Below are positions 17,843 to 26,626 of a stretch of 64,000 nucleotides of DNA, in pieces. The position numbers and the translations under genes are program-made. The stretch lies in contig NZ_JACCFW010000001.1 of the NCBI RefSeq assembly GCF_013410455.1, forward strand, positions 450,929 to 514,928, given 5' to 3'. Position 1 is the stretch's first letter. Each line of letters starts with the position of its first letter. The DNA is from Allobranchiibius huperziae (GTDB lineage: Bacteria > Actinomycetota > Actinomycetes > Actinomycetales > Dermatophilaceae). The notes under the pieces are model-generated. The model ran no database searches and was not told the DNA's origin. It worked only from the letters and a program-made list of their open reading frames with translations.

Positions 17843-18739
17843 TCAGTCGCCCAGCGCCGCGCCGAATAGATCCCCGTCGGAATCGAGTCGGTCCAGCACT
17901 TCTTCGAAATCGAGTTGAGTGAGTCGGCCGGGCTCCTGCACTTCTTCCCAGCTGCGCGGGGCGGCCACCATGGGCCGTTCCCTGCCGCGTAGTGAATACG
18001 GGGCGATGGTGGTCTTAGCAGCGGTGTTCTGCGACCAGTCCAGCAGGACTTTCCCCCCGCGGATGGATTTGGTCATCTTCCACACGACCAGGTCCGGATT
18101 GCGCCGCGTCAGCGACTGAGCCAACTCCTTGGCCCAGTCGCGGATCTCCTCGCTCGTGCGCGAGCCGTCCAGCGCGGCGTACACCTGCATGCCTTTGCTG
18201 CCGGAGGTCACCGGCACGGCGCGTTCCATCCCCGCGTCCGCCAGCTCCTCCCGGACCTGCAGCGCGAGATCCGCGCACTCGGCCAGGCCGGCGGGGGATC
18301 CCGGATCCAGGTCGATCACGAGCCGATCGGGGTTGGCCGCGGCGTCGTCGACCCAACGCCACTGGGGCACGTGCAGCTCGATCGCCGCGAGGTTGGCCAG
18401 ATAGGTCAGCGCGGCGAGGTCCTCCACGAACGGATAGGTGACGCGGTCGCCGCCACCACGCGAACCGCTCGACGCCACCGTCATCCGCGGCAGCCAGGAC
18501 GGCGCGCCCTGTGGCACGTTCTTCTCGAAGAACGACGTGTCACCGACACCGTGCGGCCAGCGCACGCGCGTGACGGGCCGGCCCGCCAGGATCGGAAGCA
18601 GCACCGGCGCCACCCGCGCGTAGTAGTGCAGCACCTCGCCCTTGGTGGTCTCGGTCGCCGGATAGAGCACCTTGTCCAGGTTGCTGAGGGCCAGGCGGCG
18701 TCCCTCGACCTCGACGCTCACCTGCTGCGCCTCAGCCAT
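17843..18739 (-). CDS. ligD: LigD-type polymerase/primase for non-homologous end joining
   Basis: 298 aa, the stand-alone POL domain of LigD (archaeo-eukaryotic primase fold), which fills gaps and adds ribonucleotides at broken ends. Family blocks: LSNLDKVLYP at the start, DLDPG (metal-binding Asp residues), TSGSKGMQVY, and SIRGGKVLLDWSQN. ATG 18739 overlaps the end of the ligase gene by 8 nt; the longer frame upstream is shadow of that ligase. In many bacteria POL, phosphoesterase and ligase are one chain; here they are split and no phosphoesterase domain is seen. Confidence 0.92.
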   Translation of the reverse strand: MAEAQQVSVEVEGRRLALSNLDKVLYPATETTKGEVLHYYARVAPVLLPILAGRPVTRVRWPHGVGDTSFFEKNVPQGAPSWLPRMTVASSGSRGGGDRVTYPFVEDLAALTYLANLAAIELHVPQWRWVDDAAANPDRLVIDLDPGSPAGLAECADLALQVREELADAGMERAVPVTSGSKGMQVYAALDGSRTSEEIRDWAKELAQSLTRRNPDLVVWKMTKSIRGGKVLLDWSQNTAAKTTIAPYSLRGRERPMVAAPRSWEEVQEPGRLTQLDFEEVLDRLDSDGDLFGAALGD

Positions 18740-19691
18740 CGGCGACATCCTGTACGGCCGTGTCCATGAGTTCGGCAGGGCTGAGGTCCGGGCGCAGTCC
18801 GCGCCACGTCGGTTGCCGCAGCCGGCCCCCCTCGGAGACCCCGTGGTACTCCAGGTCGGCCACCAGGTCCGGCTCGACCCACGTGCAGCCCTTCGCATCG
18901 ATCGCCGGCACCCGTTCCAGGAACGGGGAGTCCGGTCGGCTGCGAGAGCGCAGCTGTGCCAGGAGCCGGTCACCCGCGGCGCCGGCCAGCCCCGAACCGA
19001 TGCGGCCCCGGAAGGCCAGTCCGTCCGGGGTCGGCGTCCCCACGAGGAGCGCTCCCAGTCGCGCGGAGTCGGTCTCCGGGCGCCAGCCGCCGATCACGTA
19101 CGAGCCCGTGGTGCGGTGCACGATCTTGCGCCACTGCGGGCTGCGCGACCCCGGCAGATACGCCGAGTCGGTGCGCTTGGACACGATCCCCTCCAGGCCC
19201 TGGTCGGCCGTCGCCCGCAACAGGTCCTCGCCCTCGGTGAACACCGGCGGCACCTGCACCCGCGGGGTGGCGAGGCCGATGCCCTCCAGCAACTCCCGGC
19301 GCTGCGACAGCGGCCGCGCCAGCGTCGACGTGCCGGCCATCCGCAGCACGTCGAAGGCCATCAGCGTCACCGGCGCCTGCACCGCGAGGGTCGCGGCGGT
19401 GCGCGCATCGCCGACGTTGAACCGCTCGGCCAACGCACCGAACGACGGTCGGCCCTCGCGCAGGCTCACGATCTCCCCGTCGAGGAGCAGATCGTCGTAC
19501 GCACTGAGGCCCGCGGTCTCGGTCAGCAGCTCGGGGAAGGCCACCGACACCTCGCGTTCGGTGCGGGAGGTGAGCCGCACCCGGCCGTCGTGCACGTCGG
19601 CCAGCACGCGCATGCCGTCCCATTTGACCTCGTGCTGCCACCGGTCGCCGCTCGGCACCCGTGCGGAAGGGGTGGCGAGCATGGGGCGCAT
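18732..19691 (-). CDS. ligD: ATP-dependent DNA ligase (LigD ligase domain)
   Basis: 319 aa. The adenylated Lys is in HEVKWDGMRV (about residue 23), followed by LLDGEIV, FDVLRM and EGIVSKR motifs, then the OB-fold domain. It seals ends held by Ku. ATG 19691 (MRPMLATP) is preferred; longer versions would run into the ku start region. It is divergent from ku with just 16 bp between start codons, and the first gene of the pair ligase-polymerase, which overlap by 8 nt. Confidence 0.92.
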   Translation of the reverse strand: MRPMLATPSARVPSGDRWQHEVKWDGMRVLADVHDGRVRLTSRTEREVSVAFPELLTETAGLSAYDDLLLDGEIVSLREGRPSFGALAERFNVGDARTAATLAVQAPVTLMAFDVLRMAGTSTLARPLSQRRELLEGIGLATPRVQVPPVFTEGEDLLRATADQGLEGIVSKRTDSAYLPGSRSPQWRKIVHRTTGSYVIGGWRPETDSARLGALLVGTPTPDGLAFRGRIGSGLAGAAGDRLLAQLRSRSRPDSPFLERVPAIDAKGCTWVEPDLVADLEYHGVSEGGRLRQPTWRGLRPDLSPAELMDTAVQDVADG

Positions 19692-19695
19692 GGGG

Positions 19696-19703
19696 CAATC
19701 TTG
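19696..19703. promoter_or_regulatory. overlapping divergent -10 elements shared by ligD ligase and ku
   Basis: The 8-bp sequence CAATCTTG gives CAATCT on the plus strand, 6 nt before the ku GTG at 19708, and CAAGAT on the minus strand, 6 nt before the ligase ATG at 19691. Both spacings fit leaderless transcription. Both hexamers lack the first T of TANNNT but keep A at position 2 and T at position 6. Confidence 0.5.
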
Positions 19704-19707
19704 CCTG

Positions 19708-20697
19708 GTGCGAGCCATTTGGAGAGGTGCCGTGTCGTTCGGCCTGGTCAACGTGCCCGTGCGGCTCTACTCGGCGACCGAGAACCACGACGTGCAGTTC
19801 CGCCAGGTGCACCGTGAGGACGGGGGCCGGATCCGCTATCAGCGGGTGTGCTCGATCGACGGCGAGCAGGTCGCCTACGACGACATCGCCAAGGGGTATG
19901 AGACCGAGGACGGCCAGATGGTCGTGCTGACCGACGACGACCTGTCGTCGCTGCCGACGAGCAGCAGTCGCGAGATCGCCGTGGACAAGTTCGTCCCGAG
20001 CGACCAGATCGACCCGATGTACCTGGACAAGTGCTACTACCTCGAGCCGGACAAGGCAGCGGTCAAGCCGTACGAGCTGCTGCGGTCGGCTCTGGAGGAG
20101 ACCGACCGGGTCGCCATCGTGACGATCTCGATCCGCACCCGGATGACGATCGCGGTGCTGCGGGTGCGCGGCGGGGTGATCGCGCTGCAGACCCTGCTGT
20201 GGCCGGACGAGGTGCGCGAGGCCGACTTCGGCGTCCTCGACGGCGCCGACGATTCGCCCGCCAAGCCCGCGGAACTCGCGATGGCTCAGATGCTGGTCGA
20301 GTCGCTGGCCGGCGACTACGAGCCGGACGACTACGTCGACGACTACGAGCAGGCCGTCAAGGAGGTCGTGCGCGCCAAGCTCGACGGCGGCGAGGTGCAG
20401 ACGCCCCAGGAGGAGGACGACGGAGATTCCGCCCAGGTGGTCGACCTGCTGGCGGCGCTGCAGCAGAGCGTGGACCGGGCGAAGGCGTCGCGGGGTGAAG
20501 CGCCGGCGAAGAAGAGCGCAGGCGCCGGCAGCAGCAGAGCCAAGGTGCCTGCAGCCGAGAAGACCGGCGCCGGCAAGGGCGCGGCGAAGAAGGCGACGGC
20601 CAAGAAGACGACCGCGAAGAAGACGGCCGCGAAGAGCACTGCGAAGAAGACGACCGCGAAGACGAGCAAGAAGACAACGGCCAAGAAAGCCAGCTGA
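19708..20697 (+). CDS. ku: Ku protein for non-homologous end joining
   Basis: 329 aa. The N-terminus RAIWRGAVSFGLVNVPV is the standard bacterial Ku start; GTG 19708 begins it. The core forms a ring homodimer around DNA ends. From about residue 255 onward the chain becomes a long Lys/Ala/Thr tail (repeats of AKKTT type), which is known in some actinobacterial Ku proteins and may add non-specific DNA binding. Divergent from ligD ligase and polymerase, forming a compact NHEJ locus. Confidence 0.95.
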   Translation: MRAIWRGAVSFGLVNVPVRLYSATENHDVQFRQVHREDGGRIRYQRVCSIDGEQVAYDDIAKGYETEDGQMVVLTDDDLSSLPTSSSREIAVDKFVPSDQIDPMYLDKCYYLEPDKAAVKPYELLRSALEETDRVAIVTISIRTRMTIAVLRVRGGVIALQTLLWPDEVREADFGVLDGADDSPAKPAELAMAQMLVESLAGDYEPDDYVDDYEQAVKEVVRAKLDGGEVQTPQEEDDGDSAQVVDLLAALQQSVDRAKASRGEAPAKKSAGAGSSRAKVPAAEKTGAGKGAAKKATAKKTTAKKTAAKSTAKKTTAKTSKKTTAKKAS

Positions 20698-20705
20698 GTC
20701 GGCCT

Positions 20706-20912
20706 GGTGCGTTCGGGGCCGAGCGGGCCCTAACGAGGGCTGGGCCGGGCAGCGGGTGGTGCGTTTGGGGGCCGAGCGGGCCGTAACCGGGCCTGGACCG
20801 GCCAGCGGGGGTGCGTTTGGGGGCCGAGCGGGCCCTAACCAGGGCTGAGGCGAGCGGCGGGGCGTTTTTTGGGGGCTGAGCGAGCCGAAACGGGGGCTGG
20901 TCCGGCGGCGGG
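20706..20912. repeat. four-copy tandem repeat, period about 52 bp
   Basis: The whole gap between ku and the convergent HPrK-like gene is four imperfect direct copies starting at about 20706, 20758, 20810 and 20860. Each begins GGTGCGTTTGGGGGCCGAGC or close to it and contains a central YTAAC-like block flanked by short inverted GC arms. The last copy is the most diverged. It begins 8 nt after the ku stop and ends at the stop of the opposite gene. No open frame is kept across copies, so it is not coding. Confidence 0.85.
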
Positions 20913-21986
20913 TCAGGCCTGCGCCAACACTCCGTGCGCGCACAGTTCCTCGACGGCGGCGTGGACCAGCGCGTCGGCGTCAGGGTGGTCGCCGTGCAGT
21001 TCGACGCAGATGGAGACCAGCTCCTCGAGGGTGCGCGGCTCGCGGGCCGCATCCCAGACGGTGGCGCCCAATCCGCTGCAGCGGATCGGCAGGTCCTCGA
21101 TGAGCAGCAGGATCTCCTCGTCGATGCGCACCGCGTCCGCGTACGCGCCACGGCGGACCGATCCGATCGCCCCGGGCGCGGGCTCGTCGGTGGGCGGCGA
21201 GAGGTGTTCGACCTGCGCGACCTCCGCCGGGTCGTCGGCGGCCAGCGCCCGCAGCGTGTCGGCGCACTCCTCGATCTCGCTGTAGTGCAGCCGGTGGATG
21301 CCACCGCAGGACTGCACGTGCCGGGTGAGGGTCAGCAGGGGCTCGGGCATCTTCGTCAGATAGGACAGCTGCGGGATGAGGGCGAGGATGCCGTCGAGCA
21401 GCGGCAGTTGCTCCACCCTGGGCGCTGCACCCGGGGCGCCGTCCCGCTGCAGGAGGACGATGCGCCGCAGCTGCAGTAGCGGTGGCTCTGCCACCGGCAG
21501 CAGGCCGAGCTCGTCCGGTCCGTGCTGGTGCTTGTGCTCCTCGCCCTCGATGATCACCGAGAGCGGCTTGGGGAACGGCAGGACCCGGCTGTCGCCGCGT
21601 ACGGCGACCGTCTCGTCGGTCACGTACGCGAATCCGGCCGCGCACAACCGCTGGGCCGCGGTCGTCTTGCCCGTGCCGGACTCCGCCACCAGGGCGATCA
21701 CCGCACCGGTCTCGGGGTCGGCCACCCCGGAGGCGTGCAGCATGGTGAGTTGCCCGGCACACAGCTGGATGAAGCGCAGCGTGACGCCGGAGACCACCGA
21801 GTACTCGGCGAAATCGGTGTCGAGATCGGCGACGTACTCCACCGAACGCAGCGTGGGGCCGGCGCCGGGATCGGCCAGGCACCGCGACCACTGGTCGCGG
21901 ACCCGCCCCGCGGACACCTGATCGGGCACCTCGATGTCGACGGTGTGTCCGAAGGCCCCGACCTTGACCACCGTCGTATCCGCCAC
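20913..21986 (-). CDS. HPr-kinase-like P-loop protein with C-terminal PqqD/RRE-like domain
   Basis: 357 aa. Walker A AESGTGKTT is at about residues 101-109, followed by YVTDETVAV and LPFPKPLSV, a pattern like the HprK-like proteins found in some peptide-modification clusters. The last 75 residues (from DAVRIDEEILLL through AVEELCAHGVLAQ) look like a PqqD-type RiPP recognition element. GTG 21986 is preceded by TACGAT at 7 nt; frames further upstream are shadow of clpC. No precursor peptide, radical SAM enzyme, cyclase or protease is adjacent. Function unknown; see findings. Confidence 0.72.
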   Translation of the reverse strand: MADTTVVKVGAFGHTVDIEVPDQVSAGRVRDQWSRCLADPGAGPTLRSVEYVADLDTDFAEYSVVSGVTLRFIQLCAGQLTMLHASGVADPETGAVIALVAESGTGKTTAAQRLCAAGFAYVTDETVAVRGDSRVLPFPKPLSVIIEGEEHKHQHGPDELGLLPVAEPPLLQLRRIVLLQRDGAPGAAPRVEQLPLLDGILALIPQLSYLTKMPEPLLTLTRHVQSCGGIHRLHYSEIEECADTLRALAADDPAEVAQVEHLSPPTDEPAPGAIGSVRRGAYADAVRIDEEILLLIEDLPIRCSGLGATVWDAAREPRTLEELVSICVELHGDHPDADALVHAAVEELCAHGVLAQA

Positions 21987-21993
21987 GGTATGG

Positions 21994-21999
21994 ATCGTA
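21994..21999 (-). promoter_or_regulatory. leaderless-type -10 for the HPrK-like gene
   Basis: On the minus strand TACGAT lies 7 nt before GTG 21986. The remaining gap to clpC (to 22172) must hold the clpC promoter; TAGCAT at 22132-22137 is a candidate -10, with no clear -35. No convincing ClgR, HspR or CtsR operator was found there. Confidence 0.5.
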
Positions 22000-22172
22000 A
22001 ACGTGCCGCTTCGGCTTTCTGCTGACGGCGAACGTCTTTCGTCTGAGGCCCCTGTGCGGAACACACTGTGAGTGGGTCGCGTTGAGGTCATCAGACACCA
22101 GCAGCAGGGCAGGTCGCCCAGCCGCTGCGGATAGCATCGAACGACGCAGGCAGCAGCCTCAAGGGAGTTGAC

Positions 22173-24719
22173 ATGTTCGAACGGTTCACCGACCGCGCAC
22201 GGCGTGTGGTGGTGCTCGCCCAAGAAGAGGCGCGCATGCTTAACCACAACTACATCGGCACCGAGCACATCCTGCTCGGTCTCATCCACGAGGGTGAGGG
22301 CGTCGCGGCCAAGGCCCTGGAGAGCCTCGGCATCTCCCTGGAGGCCGTGCGCGAGCAGGTGCAGGAGATCATCGGCCCCAGCCAGCAGACCCAGCCGGGC
22401 CACATCCCCTTCACCCCGCGGGCCAAGAAGGTGCTGGAGCTCTCGCTGCGCGAGGGTCTGCAGCTCGGCCACAGCTACATCGGCACCGAGCACATCCTGC
22501 TCGGGCTGATCCGCGAGGGCGAGGGCGTCGCCGCCCAGGTCCTCGTGAAGATGGGTGCCGACCTGGCGCGGGTGCGCCAGCAGGTCATCCAGCTCGTCTC
22601 CGGCTACCAGGGCAAGGAGACCGCGGGCGCAGGCGTCGGCGGTCAGGGCCAGCAGGAGGGCACCCCGGCGGGTTCGCTGGTGCTCGACCAGTTCGGTCGC
22701 AACCTGACCCAGGCCGCGAGAGACGGCAAACTCGATCCGGTCATCGGGCGCGAGTCCGAGATCGAACGCGTCATGCAGGTGCTGTCGCGGCGTACCAAGA
22801 ACAACCCGGTGCTCATCGGTGAGCCCGGCGTCGGCAAGACCGCCGTCGTCGAGGGCCTCGCCGCGGACATCGTGCGCGGCGACGTGCCCGAGACGCTGAA
22901 GGACAAGCAGCTCTACACCCTCGACCTCGGGTCGCTGGTGGCCGGTTCGCGCTACCGCGGTGACTTCGAGGAGCGCCTGAAGAAGGTGCTGAAGGAGATC
23001 CGCACCCGCGGCGACATCATCCTGTTCATCGACGAGATCCACACCCTCGTCGGGGCGGGCGCGGCCGAGGGCGCGATCGACGCGGCCTCGATCCTGAAGC
23101 CGATGCTGGCGCGCGGTGAGCTGCAGACGATCGGCGCGACGACGCTGGACGAGTACCGCAAGCACATCGAGAAGGACGCTGCGCTGGAGCGCCGCTTCCA
23201 GCCCATCCAGGTGATGGAGCCCTCGATCCCGCACGCCATCGAGATCCTCAAGGGTCTGCGCGACCGCTACGAGGCCCACCACCGGGTCACGATCACCGAT
23301 GCCGCGCTGGTCGGTGCGGTCAACATGGCCGACCGCTACATCAACGACCGGCACCTGCCGGACAAGGCGATCGACCTGATCGACGAGGCCGGTGCGCGAC
23401 TACGCATCCGCCGGATGACGGCGCCGACCGACCTGCGCGAGTACGACGAGAAGATCCAGCACGTGCGCCGCGAGAAGGAGTCGGCGATCGATGGGCAGGA
23501 CTTCGAGAAGGCCGCGTCGCTGCGTGACGACGAGAAGAACCTCATCAACGCCAAGGCGCAGCGCGAGAAGGAGTGGAAGGCCGGCGACCAGGACGTCGTG
23601 GCCGAGGTCGACGAGGAGCTGATCGCCGAGGTGCTCGCCGCCTCGACCGGCATCCCCGTCTTCAAGCTGACCGAGGAGGAGTCCTCGCGACTGCTGCGGA
23701 TGGAGGACGAGCTGCACAAGCGGGTCGTCGGCAACGACGACGCGATCAAGGCGCTGTCCCAGGCCATCCGTCGTACCCGTGCGGGCCTGAAGGACCCCCG
23801 TCGTCCCGGCGGCTCGTTCATCTTCGCCGGTCCGACCGGTGTCGGTAAGACCGAGCTGGCCAAGGCGCTCGCGGAGTTCCTCTTCGGCGACGAGGACGCG
23901 TTGATCACCCTCGACATGTCCGAGTTCGCCGAGAAGCACACCGTCTCGCGGCTGTTCGGTTCGCCTCCCGGCTACGTCGGCTACGAGGAGGGCGGCCAGC
24001 TGACCGAGAAGGTGCGGCGCAAGCCGTTCTCGGTGGTGCTCTTCGACGAGGTCGAGAAGGCCCACCCCGACATCTTCAACAGCCTGTTGCAGATCCTGGA
24101 GGACGGTCGCCTGACGGACTCCCAGGGCCGGGTCGTGGACTTCAAGAACACGGTGATCATCATGACCACCAACCTCGGCACCAGGGACATCTCCAAGGGT
24201 GTCTCGCTGGGCTTCGCCTCCGGCAATGACGCCGCGACCGATTACGACCGGATGCGCGCGAAGGTGCAGGACGAGCTCAAGCAGCACTTCCGCCCCGAGT
24301 TCCTCAACCGCGTGGACGACACCATCGTGTTCCCGCAGCTGACCGAGGAGCAGATCGTCGAGATCGTCGACCTGATGGTCGAGAAGCTCGACGTGCGGCT
24401 GAAGGACAAGGACATGGCGATCGAGCTGACCACGCCCGCGAAGGCGCTGTTGGCCAAGCGCGGGTACGACCCCGCGCTCGGTGCCCGACCGCTGCGTCGC
24501 ACGATCCAGCGGGAGATCGAGGACATGATGTCCGAGAAGATCCTCTACGGCGAGCTCGGTGCCGGCGAGATCGTCCTGGTCGATGTCGACGGTGAGGGCA
24601 AGACCGCGAAGTTCACCTTCGCCGGCTCGCCGAAGCCGAAGGCGCCCGACGCGCTGCCCGAGCCGGCCGGTGTCGGCGACAGCGGCGGCGAACACGGCGT
24701 CGACCTCGGCAAGGACTGA
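22173..24719 (+). CDS. clpC: ATP-dependent Clp protease ATP-binding subunit ClpC
   Basis: AAA+ unfoldase that feeds substrates to ClpP. 848 aa: two Clp-N repeats (about 1-75 and 80-150; each carries [12 protein letters not shown]), first ATPase with Walker A GEPGVGKT at 216-223, a middle region with a UVR-like stretch (about 425-460), and second ATPase with Walker A GPTGVGKT at 553-560, then D2-small ending with an acidic tail. GGGAG about 6 nt before ATG 22173 is the Shine-Dalgarno. A strong hairpin terminator follows. Confidence 0.97.
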   Translation: MFERFTDRARRVVVLAQEEARMLNHNYIGTEHILLGLIHEGEGVAAKALESLGISLEAVREQVQEIIGPSQQTQPGHIPFTPRAKKVLELSLREGLQLGHSYIGTEHILLGLIREGEGVAAQVLVKMGADLARVRQQVIQLVSGYQGKETAGAGVGGQGQQEGTPAGSLVLDQFGRNLTQAARDGKLDPVIGRESEIERVMQVLSRRTKNNPVLIGEPGVGKTAVVEGLAADIVRGDVPETLKDKQLYTLDLGSLVAGSRYRGDFEERLKKVLKEIRTRGDIILFIDEIHTLVGAGAAEGAIDAASILKPMLARGELQTIGATTLDEYRKHIEKDAALERRFQPIQVMEPSIPHAIEILKGLRDRYEAHHRVTITDAALVGAVNMADRYINDRHLPDKAIDLIDEAGARLRIRRMTAPTDLREYDEKIQHVRREKESAIDGQDFEKAASLRDDEKNLINAKAQREKEWKAGDQDVVAEVDEELIAEVLAASTGIPVFKLTEEESSRLLRMEDELHKRVVGNDDAIKALSQAIRRTRAGLKDPRRPGGSFIFAGPTGVGKTELAKALAEFLFGDEDALITLDMSEFAEKHTVSRLFGSPPGYVGYEEGGQLTEKVRRKPFSVVLFDEVEKAHPDIFNSLLQILEDGRLTDSQGRVVDFKNTVIIMTTNLGTRDISKGVSLGFASGNDAATDYDRMRAKVQDELKQHFRPEFLNRVDDTIVFPQLTEEQIVEIVDLMVEKLDVRLKDKDMAIELTTPAKALLAKRGYDPALGARPLRRTIQREIEDMMSEKILYGELGAGEIVLVDVDGEGKTAKFTFAGSPKPKAPDALPEPAGVGDSGGEHGVDLGKD

Positions 24720-24733
24720 CCCAGAACGCAGCA

Positions 24734-24774
24734 CGCATCGGCCCCGGATCCGGCTCGGATCCGGGGCCGATGCG
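24734..24774 (+). terminator. clpC transcription terminator
   Basis: Perfect 18-bp stem (24734-24751 with 24757-24774) and a 5-nt loop, 15 nt after the clpC stop. No T-run follows, which is usual for actinobacterial terminators. Confidence 0.85.
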
Positions 24775-24793
24775 CGTCCGGGAACGCTCTCGT

Positions 24794-24799
24794 TAGGGT
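24794..24799 (+). promoter_or_regulatory. leaderless-type -10 for the ArgA-like gene
   Basis: TAGGGT lies 6 nt before GTG 24806, just after the clpC terminator. Confidence 0.5.
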
Positions 24800-24805
24800 C
24801 GTGAC

Positions 24806-25318
24806 GTGGACCACGCGTCGGTGAGCACGACCCTGCGCCCTGCCCGCACTGCCGACGTCCCCGCCATCCGTGCGCTGATCGAGCCGTACGTCGAGACCCG
24901 GGCTATCGTCGCCAAGCCGCCGGTCGCCTACTTCGAGGGGCTGCAGGAGTTCATCGTCGCCGAGCGCGACGGAGAGCTCGTCGGGTGCGGTGCTCTGCAC
25001 GTGATGTGGGAGGACGTCGCCGAGGTGCGCACCATCGCCGTGCACCCGCAGATGCGCGGCCACGGGACCGGCCACCAGATGCTCGGCCACCTGCTGCAGC
25101 ACGCCCGCGACCTCGGGGTGGCGCGCGTCTTCTGTCTCACCTTCGAGGTCGACTTCTTCGCCCGTCACGGGTTCCGGGAGATCGAGGGCGATCCCGTGGA
25201 GCCGGACGTCTACCTGGAGCTGCTGCAGTCCTACGACGAAGGTGTCGCGGAGTTCCTCGACCTGGATCGGGTCAAACCCAACACCCTAGGCAACACCCGG
25301 ATGCTGCTCACTCTGTGA
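24806..25318 (+). CDS. argA: amino-acid N-acetyltransferase, ArgA-like GNAT
   Basis: 170-aa GNAT. AEVRTIAVHPQMRGHGTG is the acetyl-CoA loop (about residues 72-89), and the C-terminal NTLGNTRM is typical of the short ArgA-type N-acetylglutamate synthase described in mycobacteria (Rv2747). That enzyme starts arginine synthesis from glutamate and acetyl-CoA. No other arg gene is near. Its last 11 nt overlap the 3' end of the convergent ATL gene. Confidence 0.8.
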   Translation: MDHASVSTTLRPARTADVPAIRALIEPYVETRAIVAKPPVAYFEGLQEFIVAERDGELVGCGALHVMWEDVAEVRTIAVHPQMRGHGTGHQMLGHLLQHARDLGVARVFCLTFEVDFFARHGFREIEGDPVEPDVYLELLQSYDEGVAEFLDLDRVKPNTLGNTRMLLTL

Positions 25319-25670
25319 AGGAGTCGTCGTCCGCGAGCCCCGGCAGCGGTCCGAGGGCAGCTTCCGCCGCGTCGGCCAGGTCGGCGAGATCGGCCCGGTA
25401 GCGCCGGATCGCCACTCCCAGTCCGTTCGGTTTCAGCACCAGCCCCTCGTCGTCCCAGTGATCGAGGGCATGTACGCGTACGTGGGCCGGCAGGTCGCCG
25501 TACGAGCTGACCACCCGCCACCACGGCACGTCCTCCTGCTCGCACAGCGCCATGAAACGGCCGACCATCCGCGGTGACATGGCGAGCATCCCGGCGATGT
25601 CGCCGTAGCTGACGACGGTGCCGGGCGGGACCAGTCGGACGATGGCGTAGACGCTGCTGCGCAGATCCAT
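25308..25670 (-). CDS. alkyltransferase-like protein (ATL, MGMT family)
   Basis: 120 aa, shaped like the DNA-binding domain of O6-alkylguanine transferase, but the PCHR active site is PWWR here (Trp at residue 50 replaces the acceptor Cys). ATL proteins bind O6-alkylguanine without repairing it and flag it for nucleotide excision repair. ATG 25670 overlaps the stop of the ABC ATPase gene (TGATG), so it may be read from that operon. It complements Ogt and AlkA found 9 kb away. Confidence 0.88.
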   Translation of the reverse strand: MDLRSSVYAIVRLVPPGTVVSYGDIAGMLAMSPRMVGRFMALCEQEDVPWWRVVSSYGDLPAHVRVHALDHWDDEGLVLKPNGLGVAIRRYRADLADLADAAEAALGPLPGLADDDSFTE

Positions 25671-26626
25671 CAGCGGCTCCCGGCGTAGATGCGGCGTACG
25701 ACGTCCTCGATGTCGGGCTCCTCGATGGACAGATCGCGCACCTCGGCCCGTGCGGCGACGGCGGCGAGCACCGTCGCGGCGGTGGCGACCTCGGGATCGA
25801 ACGCCAGGCGCTGCCGGATGCCGCCCGCCTCGCTCCCCAGGTGGGTGGTGGCGTCGATGTCCAGCAGGTCGGGCGCGGGCGCCGCGAGGTCGACGACGAG
25901 CACCCGCCTCGCCCCCACCCGCTGGGAGAGCCCGGGCAGGGTGCCGTCGTACGCCAGTCGGCCGTGGTCGACGACGAGGACCCGGTCGCACAACCGCTCG
26001 ATGTCGCCCATGTCGTGGGTCGTGAGCAGGAGGGTGGTGCCGTGCTCGGCGCGCTCGCGGATCAGGAACTCGCGCAGCCGTTGCTTGGACAGCACGTCCA
26101 GGCCGATCGTCGGCTCGTCGAGGATGACCAGCTCGGGAGAGTGCAGCAGCGCGGCCGCGACCTCGGCGCGCATCCGCTGCCCGAGCGACAGCTGGCGCAC
26201 CGCGGTGTCGAGGAAGTCACCCATCTCCAACTGCTCGGTCAACTCCTCGGTGCGCGCGCGTCGGACCTGCGCGGGCAGGGCGTGGATCGAGGCCAGGATC
26301 GCGAAGGACTCCCTGACCGGAAGGTCCCACCACAACTGGGAACGCTGGCCGAAGACCACCCCGATCTGTCGGGCGAGATGGCGTCGCTCACGCAACGGAT
26401 CGCGTCCGCAGGTGCGCACCGAGCCGCCCGTCGGCACGAGGATGCCCACGAGCATCTTGATCGTGGTCGACTTCCCGGCGCCGTTCGCGCCGATGTAGCC
26501 GACGGACTCGCCGGCGCCGATCCGCAGGGTCAGCTGATCGACCGCGGTCAGTTCGGTGCGCACCAGACCACGGCGACGCTTGAAAACTCTTGTCAGAGAA
26601 TCAGTCTCGATGATCACTTCGGTCAT
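25670..26626 (-). CDS. ABC-2 type transporter, ATP-binding subunit
   Basis: 318 aa. Walker A GANGAGKST (about residues 44-52), Q-loop, LSLGQRMRAE signature (the first residues are LSLGQ rather than LSGGQ), Walker B LVILDEPTIGLD, H-loop THD. The C-terminal extension (from about 235) is of the kind seen in exporters with DUF990-type permeases. Strong Shine-Dalgarno GGAGCAGGAGG before ATG 26626. Third gene of a three-gene exporter operon, overlapping the permease by 4 nt. Confidence 0.92.
   Translation of the reverse strand: MTEVIIETDSLTRVFKRRRGLVRTELTAVDQLTLRIGAGESVGYIGANGAGKSTTIKMLVGILVPTGGSVRTCGRDPLRERRHLARQIGVVFGQRSQLWWDLPVRESFAILASIHALPAQVRRARTEELTEQLEMGDFLDTAVRQLSLGQRMRAEVAAALLHSPELVILDEPTIGLDVLSKQRLREFLIRERAEHGTTLLLTTHDMGDIERLCDRVLVVDHGRLAYDGTLPGLSQRVGARRVLVVDLAAPAPDLLDIDATTHLGSEAGGIRQRLAFDPEVATAATVLAAVAARAEVRDLSIEEPDIEDVVRRIYAGSR

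Noticed and set aside
20706-20912. CRISPR-like array
   Set aside because: Copies are contiguous and about 52 bp long, without unique spacers, and no cas gene is present.
22020-22172. Heat-shock type operators (ClgR, HspR, CtsR) upstream of clpC
   Set aside because: Only half-sites such as GGCGAAC or CTCAAG are visible; no full inverted repeat at a sensible place.
21987-23354. Long N-terminal extension of the HPrK-like gene into clpC
   Set aside because: The extension is antisense to clpC and looks non-coding; a -10 seven nt before GTG 21986 marks the real start.
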